From Paraburkholderia sp. PGU19 (GTDB lineage Bacteria; Pseudomonadota; Gammaproteobacteria; Burkholderiales; Burkholderiaceae): a stretch of 64,000 nt of DNA. Location: positions 434,001 through 498,000 of the forward strand of contig NZ_AP023179.1 in NCBI RefSeq assembly GCF_013426915.1, given 5' to 3'. Positions 19,455 to 27,805 of the stretch are shown piece by piece. The translations under genes were made by a program, and so were the position numbers. How positions within the stretch are numbered: position 1 is the first letter of the stretch; each line of letters opens with the position of its first letter. Under the pieces are notes generated by a model. That model saw nothing but the letters and a program-made list of their open reading frames with translations, was not told where the DNA came from and searched no databases.

Positions 19455-20654
19455 ATGACCAAGCAACTGCAGGATGCATATATCGTCGCCGCGAGCCGCA
19501 CGCCGATTGGCAAGGCGCCGCGCGGAATGTTCAGGAACACGCGCCCGGACGAACTGCTGGTGCACGCGATCCGCTCGGCCGTCGCGCAGGTGCCGGGCCT
19601 CGACACGTCACTGATCGAAGACGCGATTGTCGGCTGCGCGATTCCCGAAGCCGAACAGGGTTTGAACGTGGCACGCATGGGCGCGTTGCTCGCCGGCTTG
19701 CCGAATACGGTCGGCGGCGTGACGGTGAACCGCTTCTGCGCATCGGGCGTAACGGCGCTGGCGATAGCGGCGGATCGCATTCGCGTCGGCGAATCGGACG
19801 TGCTGATCGCGGGCGGGTGCGAATCGATGAGCATGGTGCCGATGATGGGCAACAAGCCGTCGCTGTCGCCGCATATTTTCGATCGCAATGAAGATGTGGG
19901 AATTGCTTACGGGATGGGCCTGACGGCAGAGAAGGTTGCGGAGCGCTGGAAGGTGAGCCGCGAGCAGCAGGATCAGTTTTCGGTCGAATCGCATCGCAAG
20001 GCGGTTGCTGCGCAACAGGCGGGCGAGTTCGACGACGAGATCGCGGCCTACACGATCACCGAGCGTTTTCCCGATCTCGCGACGGGCGAAGTGAGGGTGA
20101 AGACGCGCGAGGTGAAGCTCGATGAAGGTCCGCGCGCGGATACGTCGATGGAAGGGCTGGCGAAGTTGCGCACGGTGTTTGCGAACAAGGGCTCGGTGAC
20201 GGCGGGGAATAGTTCGCAGACGTCGGATGGGGCGGGCGCGTTGATCGTGGTGTCGGAGAAGATTCTCAAGCAGTTCAATCTGACGCCGTTGGCCAGGTTT
20301 GTCAGCTTCGCGGTGCGCGGAGTGCCTCCGGAGATCATGGGGATTGGTCCGAAGGAAGCGATTCCGGCGGCACTGAAGGCCGCGGGGCTCAAGCAGGACG
20401 ATATCGACTGGATCGAGTTGAATGAGGCTTTTGCCGCGCAGTCTCTGGCGGTTATCAACGATCTTGGGCTCGATGTTTCGAAGATTAATCCGCTGGGTGG
20501 GGCTATTGCGTTGGGGCACCCGCTGGGGGCTACGGGGGCGATTCGCGCTGCTACCGTTGTTCATGGCCTACGGCGGCGGAATTTGAAGTACGGGATGGTC
20601 ACTATGTGTGTGGGCACCGGGATGGGTGCGGCTGGGATTATTGAGCGGGTTTGA
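19455..20654 (+). CDS. Acetyl-CoA C-acyltransferase (thiolase)
   Basis: 399 residues. Thiolase signatures are complete: nucleophile cysteine in VNRFCASGVTALAIAADRI (near residue 97), LNEAFAAQSLAVINDLGL, the histidine in ALGHPLGATGA, and the second cysteine in TMCVGTGMGAAGI near the C-terminus. It performs the final thiolytic step of beta-oxidation. Preceded by GGAGAACCTC and by the hairpin array. Codon use changes along the gene: toward the 3' end G- and T-ending codons become frequent, as discussed under the repeat elements. Confidence 0.95.
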   Translation: MTKQLQDAYIVAASRTPIGKAPRGMFRNTRPDELLVHAIRSAVAQVPGLDTSLIEDAIVGCAIPEAEQGLNVARMGALLAGLPNTVGGVTVNRFCASGVTALAIAADRIRVGESDVLIAGGCESMSMVPMMGNKPSLSPHIFDRNEDVGIAYGMGLTAEKVAERWKVSREQQDQFSVESHRKAVAAQQAGEFDDEIAAYTITERFPDLATGEVRVKTREVKLDEGPRADTSMEGLAKLRTVFANKGSVTAGNSSQTSDGAGALIVVSEKILKQFNLTPLARFVSFAVRGVPPEIMGIGPKEAIPAALKAAGLKQDDIDWIELNEAFAAQSLAVINDLGLDVSKINPLGGAIALGHPLGATGAIRAATVVHGLRRRNLKYGMVTMCVGTGMGAAGIIERV

Positions 20655-20674
20655 GTGGTGGTGGTGGGGTGCTT

Positions 20675-21520
20675 GCGGGCCGCTGGTTTTTTGTGGTTCG
20701 CATGTGGTTTTGCTGGCATTCGCGAAGCGGGGGTTGCTGCGCACGCTGGTGTGGTTTGCTTGTGTTTGCGCTGGCATCCGCGATTCGTTAGCGTGCTTCA
20801 CGCGTCGCCCCTGTGCGGGGCGGCACCTACTTTTCTTTGCCGCCGCAAAGAAAAGTAGGCAAAAGAAAGCGGCTAACACCGCCAACATTTCTTCTTGCCT
20901 GAGGGCCCCCAAAGGGTCTTACGCTTCACACGGCAACATCCTTGTTCGCGCGTGTTGCCAACGCTTCGAATGAACGCCTCACCCGCTTCCAATACTCGTC
21001 CTCGGGCAAGCGGCAGCGAATGGATTGTGCCGCCTAGGTGGCAAACTGTGTGTAGGTTGTCGCGTCGTATAACGCGGCGCTCTTACAGGGTGGGACGCGT
21101 GCCCCTATCGGTCCGGAGTGAGGCGTGCGGAGCACCTGGGGCCTACACACAGTTTGCCACCTGGGCGGCCGTGGAATATCTGGTGCGGCATGCTGCGACG
21201 CGGGTGTGTGAAGTGGGTGATGCGCTGGATTGGAGCGTTGGCAACGAACGCGAACAGGAAAGTTGCCGTGTGAAGTGAGGGACCGGTTGGGGGCCCTCAG
21301 GCAGGAAGAAGAACTGGCGGTGTTAGCCGCATTCTTTTGCCTACTTTTCTTTGCGGCGGCAAAGAAAAGTAGGTGCCGCCCCGCACAGGGGCGACGTTTG
21401 AAGCACGCTAACGAATCGCGGACGCCAGCGAAACGGCAAGCACAGAACATCGAAGCGTGCGCAGCAAACACCGTAACGCGGATGCCAGCGCAAAGGCCAA
21501 AACGCACCGCAAAGGCAACA
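20675..21520. repeat. Palindromic intergenic element A (full length)
   Basis: No gene is supported in this 0.88-kb gap. It holds a large imperfect palindrome. The outer arms are G/T-rich units of about 50 bases containing GCTGGTGTGG and GCTGGCATCCGCG. Inside lie CGCCCC/GGGGCG hairpins, then 15-bp stems CCTACTTTTCTTTGC / GCAAAGAAAAGTAGG at 20826-20859 and 21340-21373. A core follows, bounded by a perfect 20-base inverted pair GGTGGCAAACTGTGTGTAGG (21037-21056, 21142-21161). It separates the thiolase from the enoyl-CoA hydratase. Outer borders are approximate. Confidence 0.9.
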
Positions 21521-21537
21521 ACATGGAGGAGTGACAA

Positions 21538-22302
21538 ATGGACATCGAAATCACCCGCACACACGACGTGCAAACAATCGCCTTCACCCGCCCGGAAAAG
21601 AAAAACGCAATCACAGCAGCGATGTACCAAACGATGGCCGACGCGCTGGTCGAAGCGCAACAAGACCCGGCCACCCGCGCGGTGCTAATCCGCGGTAGCG
21701 CGGGAATCTTCAGCGCCGGCAACGACCTCGAAGACTTCATGAAGCAACCGCCCGTCAGCGACGACGCCCCGGTCTTCCAGTTCCTGCGGGCCATCAGCTC
21801 GGCAGAAAAACCACTAGTGGCATCAGTAGCCGGCGCAGCCGTAGGCATCGGCACAACGCTGCTGCTGCATTGCGACCTGGTCTACGCCGGCGACACAGCG
21901 ACCTTCTCGCTGCCATTCGCGCAACTGGGCCTGTGCCCGGAAGCCGCATCGTCGCTGCTGCTGCAACGCGTCGCGGGCTATCAGGGCGCAGCGGAAAAGC
22001 TGATGCTCGGCGAACCGTTCGACGCCAAAGAAGCGCAACGCATGGGCTTCGTGAACCGCATCCTGCCCGCGGCCGAAGTCGACGCATTCGCGCTGCAGCA
22101 GGCGCAAAAGCTGGCCGCCTTGCCAGCATCGTCGCTCCGCGTAACCAAGCAGTTAATGAAGCGCGCCGCGCAGCACGAAATCCAGACCCAAATGACCGAC
22201 GAAGCCGTGCATTTCGCCAAGATGCTGCTCGCACCCGAAGCGAAGGAAGCGTTCAAGGCATTCTTCGAGAAGCGCAAACCGGACTTCCGCCAGTTCAGCT
22301 AA
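21538..22302 (+). CDS. Enoyl-CoA hydratase/isomerase family protein
   Basis: 254 residues of crotonase fold: FTRPEKKNAIT, the oxyanion-hole segment IFSAGNDLEDFM, and VAGAAVGIGTTLLLHCDLVYAGDTATFSLPFAQLG. The position usually holding the first catalytic glutamate is not obviously conserved, and LGLCPEAASSLLL carries the second-glutamate region, so it may be an isomerase rather than a hydratase. GGAGGAGTGACAA precedes the start. It continues the fatty-acid cluster but is separated from the thiolase by element A. The first third is rich in A- and C-ending codons. Confidence 0.9.
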   Translation: MDIEITRTHDVQTIAFTRPEKKNAITAAMYQTMADALVEAQQDPATRAVLIRGSAGIFSAGNDLEDFMKQPPVSDDAPVFQFLRAISSAEKPLVASVAGAAVGIGTTLLLHCDLVYAGDTATFSLPFAQLGLCPEAASSLLLQRVAGYQGAAEKLMLGEPFDAKEAQRMGFVNRILPAAEVDAFALQQAQKLAALPASSLRVTKQLMKRAAQHEIQTQMTDEAVHFAKMLLAPEAKEAFKAFFEKRKPDFRQFS

Positions 22303-22323
22303 ACGGGAAACGAGGCGGCCGCG

Positions 22324-23145
22324 TCAGACAGTGTCGTAATCGACGTAGCCCGCCTCGCGACAGAAGCTCACCAACCGCACGCCCGCCTCGCGCGCAATCG
22401 TAATCGCCAGCGACGACGGCGCCGAAATCGTCGCGACCATCGGAATATCGACGCGCGCCGCCTTGCGCACCAGCTCGTAGCTCGCGCGGCTCGACAGGAA
22501 GACGAAGCCTTCCTTCGTATCGACGCGATCCAGCGACAGCCGCCCGATCAGCTTGTCGAGCGCGTTATGACGGCCCACGTCCTCGAACGCATACTGGATC
22601 GCGCCCGTCGCATCGCACCACGCGGCGGCGTGCAGGCCGCCCGTCATCTTAGTGAGCGCCTGATGCGCGGGCAGTTCCTTCGCGGCGCGCGCGATCGCAT
22701 CGGGCGCCAGGCGCTGCAGAAAGCCCGTGTCGGGCACCCGCTCGGGCGCCAGATCCAGCAGATCAATGCTCTCGATCCCGCACACGCCGCAACCCGTGCG
22801 GCCCGACAGCGCGCGGCGCTTTTCCTTCAGCGCGACGAACGCCTGCTGCACGACGGTCAATTGCACTTCCGCATGCGGCAACTTGCCGTCGCGGAACTCG
22901 ACCTCGATGTCCTGAATGTGCGCGCCGCGCTCGACAATCCCTTCCGAAATCGCAAAACCCACCGCGAACTCTTCGAGATCGCGCGGCGTGCACATCATCA
23001 CCGCGTGCGAAATGCCGTTGAAGACGAGCGCAACGGGCCACTCCTGGCCGACATGATCGGCGACGCTCTCGACCGCGCCGCCACGGTGCCGGCGCACCGC
23101 CTGCTCGACGATGCCCGGTTGTTCGCCCGTTTCCAGTTCGTTCAC
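22324..23145 (-). CDS. fdhD: Formate dehydrogenase accessory sulfurtransferase FdhD
   Basis: 273 residues. It has the FdhD signatures MCTPRDLEEFAVGFAISEGI and the redox-active loop GRTGCGVCG with the CxxC needed for sulfur transfer, then AFEDVGRHNALDKLIG and FLSSRASYELVRKAA. FdhD passes sulfur from IscS to the molybdenum cofactor of formate dehydrogenase. The GTG start at 23145 is supported by an AGGAG site six bases upstream on the minus strand. It is divergent from the nitrate-reductase-associated gene. No formate dehydrogenase lies in this window. Confidence 0.94.
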   Translation of the reverse strand: MNELETGEQPGIVEQAVRRHRGGAVESVADHVGQEWPVALVFNGISHAVMMCTPRDLEEFAVGFAISEGIVERGAHIQDIEVEFRDGKLPHAEVQLTVVQQAFVALKEKRRALSGRTGCGVCGIESIDLLDLAPERVPDTGFLQRLAPDAIARAAKELPAHQALTKMTGGLHAAAWCDATGAIQYAFEDVGRHNALDKLIGRLSLDRVDTKEGFVFLSSRASYELVRKAARVDIPMVATISAPSSLAITIAREAGVRLVSFCREAGYVDYDTV

Positions 23146-23261
23146 CTGCTGACTCCTGCTCGAATGCTTCGACCCGTCTTAGGGCCGCCGCGCTGCCAAT
23201 ATGGTTCTAAAATACCTCAGACCGGCATAGCGCGTTGGCCGCCGAACAAGAGGAATCTGTC

Positions 23262-23738
23262 ATGGGACTCAATGATGCGCCCCTGCTGTTCAACTTCGAG
23301 GTTGAATCTTCGGAGAATCTGAAATTCATTCCGATGGTCGTCCGATTCAATCTCGACCGGTTCGGGCTGCGGATTTCGCTCGAACAATGGCAGACGCTGC
23401 CGCACGAAGACCGCGTGCTGCTGGCGCGCTTTCCCGTCGAAGACGACACGGCGATCGAGCCGAACTTCGATCACGCCCTCTTCGAGATGATGCGCACGCA
23501 CGCAAACATCGAGCCCGAATGGTTCACGCCGGAGGATAACCCGGCATGGCGCGACACTGCAGTCGTGCCGGATACCGTTCTGAATCAGGCGCAACTCGCG
23601 AATCTCCCCGCGCCGAGCGGGGTGCAGTGGGCGCGGCTCGACCCGTTTCAGCGCTATGTGCTCGCCAAACTGTCGCGCAAGACGGCGAGCAATCATGATT
23701 TTTCACCGGCAATGAAGGAATTTGGCCTCGCCAGCTGA
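23262..23738 (+). CDS. Nitrate reductase-associated protein (PF09655-like)
   Basis: 158 residues from ATG 23262 (MGLNDAPLLFNFE). Family hallmarks are FIPMVVRFNLDRFGLRISLEQW, PFQRYVLAKLSR and the ending NHDFSPAMKEFGLA. In cyanobacteria a member (NarM) is needed for assimilatory nitrate reductase; elsewhere the role is inferred. An in-frame ATG nine codons upstream is less likely; AAGAGGAATC precedes the chosen start. Its partner fdhD is divergent, so both sides of this promoter region serve molybdoenzymes, although none is encoded nearby. Confidence 0.82.
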   Translation: MGLNDAPLLFNFEVESSENLKFIPMVVRFNLDRFGLRISLEQWQTLPHEDRVLLARFPVEDDTAIEPNFDHALFEMMRTHANIEPEWFTPEDNPAWRDTAVVPDTVLNQAQLANLPAPSGVQWARLDPFQRYVLAKLSRKTASNHDFSPAMKEFGLAS

Positions 23739-23945
23739 ATCTGGCGCAAGATTTTTTCGTTTTTGCCCTCAATCTCTTCCGATCGCTGCCGTTATCCAAA
23801 GGTTGGCGCGTAAAGCGCTGCGCCCGGCTGCGCTTCGTTCGTCCGCTTCGTTCGTCCGCGTCGTCCGTGCGTGCCGTATGTGACCGCGCATCTGACTGGC
23901 TTCCCGCGCGCCCCCGCCTGCAGGATCGAACGACGTTCGGAACCT

Positions 23946-26900
23946 ATGATCTCTTTTCTATCGAAGCGGCTGCTGATCAATCTGGCGGTCGTCGCCGCGG
24001 CGGTCGGCGCGAACGCCTTCGTCGCGTACACGCAGATTTGCGGACAGCGCGACGCCGATGCGCGCACAGTCCGCTCGACGGCTATCCGCCAGAATCTGGA
24101 AGCCTATCGCGCGACGCTCGAAGACGGCCTCGACATGCTCGGTCGCTATGAGGCAACGGCCGCGCCCGCGACCGTCAATGCCGTGCCCGCCATGTCCGCT
24201 TCGCTCGCGAAGATCGACCGGGCGTTGCACGAGCAGCTGGCGAACCAGCCGAACGTCGCCGGCGCGCTCGCGCAGCTCACGTCCGACGGCACGCGGCTTC
24301 AGCAGGACATCGCGCTCGCGCTCGCCAAAACCACCGCACCGGAGCAGGACGGCACGCGCGCGTGGGCCGCGCAGACTTATACGCGTCTCGGGATGGAAGT
24401 CGACGGGCTCGAAGTGCGCATGGATCAGTTGCGCGCGCAGGAAGATCTGTCGCTGAAGGCGGCGCTCGACGCATCGACGCGCGATTCGCGCTACGCGATG
24501 CTGTTCCTGATCGTGACGATGCTCGCGGGCAGCGGGCTGCTCATCTACACCTTCGGCGCGCGGGAAAATGTCGCGCGCGAAAAGCTGCGCATCGCGAAGG
24601 CGCTGCATCGGCACGACGAGCGCTTTCGCGGGCTGTTCGAACAGCATCCCGTGCCGATGTACATTTTCGACCGCGATACGCTGCGCTTTCTGGCCGTCAA
24701 CGCGGCGGCCGTGCAGCAATACGGGTACACGGAGAGCGAATTTCTGGCGATGACCGTGCGCGCGATCCGCCCGCACACCGAGGTCGCGCGGCTCGAATCG
24801 CACTTGCAGCGCAGCGACGTGAGGCCGGGCGGCCGGCGCACGATGGCGGGCATCTGGCATCACCGGCGCAAGGACGGCTCGCAGATCAGCGCCGACATTT
24901 CGTATCACGCGATGACCTTCATGGGCCGGCCTGCGCTGTTCGTGCTCGCCGACGACGTCACCGAGCAGATCAACGCCGAAGCCGAAGCGCAGCGTTCGAA
25001 CCAGATGCTGGAAACGGTGATCGACAATATCCCGCAGCGCATTTTCTGGAAGGACAAGGAACTGCGCTATCTCGGCTGCAACATGGCATTTGCGCGCGAC
25101 GCGGGCCTCGCCTACCCGGAGCAGGTGATCGGCAAGCGCGACGAGGACATGCCGTGGCGCGCATTCGCCGACGCGCTTAGCCGCCAGGATACCGAAGTGA
25201 TGGCCTCTGGCGTGCCGAAGATGAACTACGAAACCGACATGGTGATCGACGGCGTGCATCGCACGACGGTGACGAGCAAGCTGCCGTTCACCGACAGCGA
25301 CGGCCGCGTGATCGGCGTGCTCGGCTCGTACACCGACATCACCGAGCGCAAGCGCGCGGACCTCGCGCTGCGCCTGCAAAGCCGCGCGCTCGATGCGAGC
25401 GTCAACGCGATCCTGATTACGGCGCCTTCTAAGGAAGGCAATCTGATCGAGTACGTGAACCCGGCGTTCAAGCGCATCACGGGCTACGATCCGCAGGAAG
25501 TGATCGGCCAGGACTGCCGCCTGTTGCAGCGCGACGACCGCGATCAGGAAGGCATCGCCGCGATTCGTCAGTCGTTGTCGGCGAATCGCGAAGTGAGCGC
25601 GGTGCTACGCAATTACCGCAAGGACGGCGCGCTGTTCTGGAATCAACTGTATATCGCGCCCGTGCCCGACGCCGACGGCCAGACCACGCACCACATCGCC
25701 GTCATCAACGACGTGACGGCGCTGATCCGCTATCAGGAACAGCTCGAATATCAGGCGAACTACGACAGCCTCACGCGCCTGCCGAACCGCAATCTGCTGC
25801 GCGACCGGCTGCAGCATGCGCTGATCGTCGCGCAGCGGCATCACAAGGGCGTGGCCGTCGTGTTCATCGATCTCGACGGCTTCAAGAACGTCAACGACAG
25901 CCTCGGCCATAGCGTCGGCGACCGGCTGTTGTCGGTAGTCGCGGACCGTCTCGCGCGCTGCGCGCGGGCGAGCGACACCGTCGCGCGTCACGGCGGCGAC
26001 GAGTTCGTGATCGTGATGACGGATACCGTCGACGAGCAGTCGCTGATCGCGTGGATGGAGCGCGTGCGCGCGTCGATTTCGGAGCCGGTGTGGCTCGACG
26101 GCACGGAGTTGTATGTCGGCTGCAGCATGGGCGCGAGCCTGTTCCCGCAGGACGGCGACGACGCCGAGACACTGATGAAGAAGGCCGACCTCGCGATGTA
26201 CCGCGCGAAGGACATGGGCCGCAACACATTCCAGTTCTATCAGCCGGAGATGAACGTGTCGGCGGGCGCGCGGCTGAACCTGGAGCGGCGTTTGCGCCGC
26301 GCGCTGCGCGACAACGAGTTCCTGTTGCACTACCAGCCGCAGGTCGATATCGAAACGGGGCAGGTGGTCGGCATGGAAGCGCTGGTGCGCTGGAGCGATC
26401 CGGAAGTCGGTCTGATTCCGCCTTCGCAGTTCATTCCCGTCGCCGAGGAGAGTGGGCTGATCGGGCCGCTGTCGGAATGGGTGCTGCGCGAAGCGTGCCG
26501 TCAGAACAAGGCGTGGCAGGACGAAGGCTTGCCGCCCGCGCGCGTGTCGGTGAATCTGTCGGCGCGGCAGTTCCAGCAGCGCGACATCGCGAAACTCGTG
26601 ATGCAGGTGCTGGAGGAAACCGGGCTCGATCCGCAGTATCTGGAGTTGGAGCTGACCGAGAGCACCATCATGCGGAACGCGGAAGAAGCCGTGTCGATGC
26701 TCAATGAACTGCACGCGCTCGGCATCGGTCTTGCAATCGACGACTTCGGAACGGGCTATTCGAGCCTCAGCTATCTGAAGCGTTTCCCAGTGGACCGGTT
26801 GAAGATCGACAGATCATTCGTGTCGGATATCGGCGAATCGTCGGACGACGAGACGATCACGTCCGCGATCATCGCGCTCGCGCACTCGCTTAATCTGCAG

Positions 26901-27068
26901 GTGATTGCGGAAGGCGTGGAGACGTCGACGCAACTCGACTTTCTCAAGGAGCGCGCGTGCGACGAGATGCAGGGCTATTTCTTCGCGAAGCCGCTGCCGC
27001 ACGATGCGATTCCCGGCATGCTGCAGCGGGGTGCCGAGAACGCGGCGCTGATCGCGGCGAACGCCTGA
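23946..27068 (+). CDS. Membrane-anchored PAS / GGDEF / EAL protein (c-di-GMP turnover)
   Basis: 1040 residues from ATG 23946; an upstream ATG at 23871 adds 25 residues without membrane character. Two transmembrane helices (about 9-30 and 183-203) enclose a periplasmic sensor region. Three PAS-type domains follow (near 225-345, 350-470 and 475-600). Then come a GGDEF domain (intact GGDEF at 683-687) and an EAL domain (EAL at 811-813; later DDFGTGYSSLSYLKRFPVDRLKIDRSFV). Both motifs are intact, so it may both make and degrade cyclic di-GMP, controlling surface or biofilm behaviour. The signal sensed is unknown. It has no evident operon partner. Confidence 0.93.
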   Translation: MISFLSKRLLINLAVVAAAVGANAFVAYTQICGQRDADARTVRSTAIRQNLEAYRATLEDGLDMLGRYEATAAPATVNAVPAMSASLAKIDRALHEQLANQPNVAGALAQLTSDGTRLQQDIALALAKTTAPEQDGTRAWAAQTYTRLGMEVDGLEVRMDQLRAQEDLSLKAALDASTRDSRYAMLFLIVTMLAGSGLLIYTFGARENVAREKLRIAKALHRHDERFRGLFEQHPVPMYIFDRDTLRFLAVNAAAVQQYGYTESEFLAMTVRAIRPHTEVARLESHLQRSDVRPGGRRTMAGIWHHRRKDGSQISADISYHAMTFMGRPALFVLADDVTEQINAEAEAQRSNQMLETVIDNIPQRIFWKDKELRYLGCNMAFARDAGLAYPEQVIGKRDEDMPWRAFADALSRQDTEVMASGVPKMNYETDMVIDGVHRTTVTSKLPFTDSDGRVIGVLGSYTDITERKRADLALRLQSRALDASVNAILITAPSKEGNLIEYVNPAFKRITGYDPQEVIGQDCRLLQRDDRDQEGIAAIRQSLSANREVSAVLRNYRKDGALFWNQLYIAPVPDADGQTTHHIAVINDVTALIRYQEQLEYQANYDSLTRLPNRNLLRDRLQHALIVAQRHHKGVAVVFIDLDGFKNVNDSLGHSVGDRLLSVVADRLARCARASDTVARHGGDEFVIVMTDTVDEQSLIAWMERVRASISEPVWLDGTELYVGCSMGASLFPQDGDDAETLMKKADLAMYRAKDMGRNTFQFYQPEMNVSAGARLNLERRLRRALRDNEFLLHYQPQVDIETGQVVGMEALVRWSDPEVGLIPPSQFIPVAEESGLIGPLSEWVLREACRQNKAWQDEGLPPARVSVNLSARQFQQRDIAKLVMQVLEETGLDPQYLELELTESTIMRNAEEAVSMLNELHALGIGLAIDDFGTGYSSLSYLKRFPVDRLKIDRSFVSDIGESSDDETITSAIIALAHSLNLQVIAEGVETSTQLDFLKERACDEMQGYFFAKPLPHDAIPGMLQRGAENAALIAANA

Positions 27069-27141
27069 TCGTCAGGTTTTCACGGGCGGATTGAAGGCCG
27101 CGCGCCGCGTGGGCGCGGCACGCCTGCTTCAGTCCGGCAAC

Positions 27142-27537
27142 TCAGTCCAGTTCAGGCAGCGCGCGCGGGCGGCGGTCGCTGTCCGTCGCGACATAGGTGA
27201 GGGTCGCTTCCGTCACCTTCACGGTTTCTTCCGAGAGGCTCATGCGCTGCGCGTAGACCTCGACGGCAACCGTCACCGACGTGTTGCCCGTCTTCACGAT
27301 ATCCGCGTAAAAGCTCAGCAGATCGCCGACGAACACCGGCTGCTTGAACACGAACGAATTGACGGCGATAGTCGCAACGCGGCCGTTCGCGCGGCGGCTT
27401 GCGGGAATCGATCCGGCGATATCGACTTGCGCCATGATCCAGCCGCCGAACACATCGCCATGGACGTTCGCGTCCGACGGTTGCGGGACGACGCGCAGCG
27501 CGCATGGTTTCTGTGGGAGGTTGAGAGTCTGGGTCAT
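27142..27537 (-). CDS. Acyl-CoA thioesterase (hotdog fold, YciA type)
   Basis: 131 residues. The hotdog-fold segment DANVHGDVFGGWIMAQVDIAGSI and the following NSFVFKQPVFVGDLLSFYADIVKTGNTSV are typical of YciA/BACH acyl-CoA hydrolases. The HGDVFGG loop includes the family's conserved aspartate. It cleaves acyl-CoA thioesters to free acid and CoA in the cytoplasm. It is divergent from the ABC transporter gene with a 268-base intergenic region. Confidence 0.9.
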   Translation of the reverse strand: MTQTLNLPQKPCALRVVPQPSDANVHGDVFGGWIMAQVDIAGSIPASRRANGRVATIAVNSFVFKQPVFVGDLLSFYADIVKTGNTSVTVAVEVYAQRMSLSEETVKVTEATLTYVATDSDRRPRALPELD

Positions 27538-27805
27538 CGGGGCATCCGTGAATTCAGTTGAGCCGACAGGGATGGCGCTCGCGACGACGGCATGACCGGG
27601 AAGACCAGTGTCAGCGCGGCGAAAGCGGCGCCAGCCGGCTTCTGCGACAATGTTGCTAGATCAGGAATTGTACGGGAAAGCGCACGCTGGAACTTATTGG
27701 CAGCGTGCCGCGTTCGGAACGCCGTTTTGTTCGTCGAACGCACTTGCCTGTCACATTCCCCACGAGTCACGCGTCAAGCGTGCTGGCTTTCCCCACAATA
27801 GAACC

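Noticed and set aside
19141..19458. 105-codon frame across the hairpin array with repeated peptides (MAWDQS twice)
   Set aside because: The peptide repeat follows from the 93-base DNA duplication, and the first part overlaps the dehydrogenase gene in another frame.
20826..20859. 15-bp hairpin of the elements as an ordinary intrinsic terminator
   Set aside because: The stem is strong but is followed by CAAAAG or TGCC, not a T-tract, so simple Rho-independent termination is not supported.
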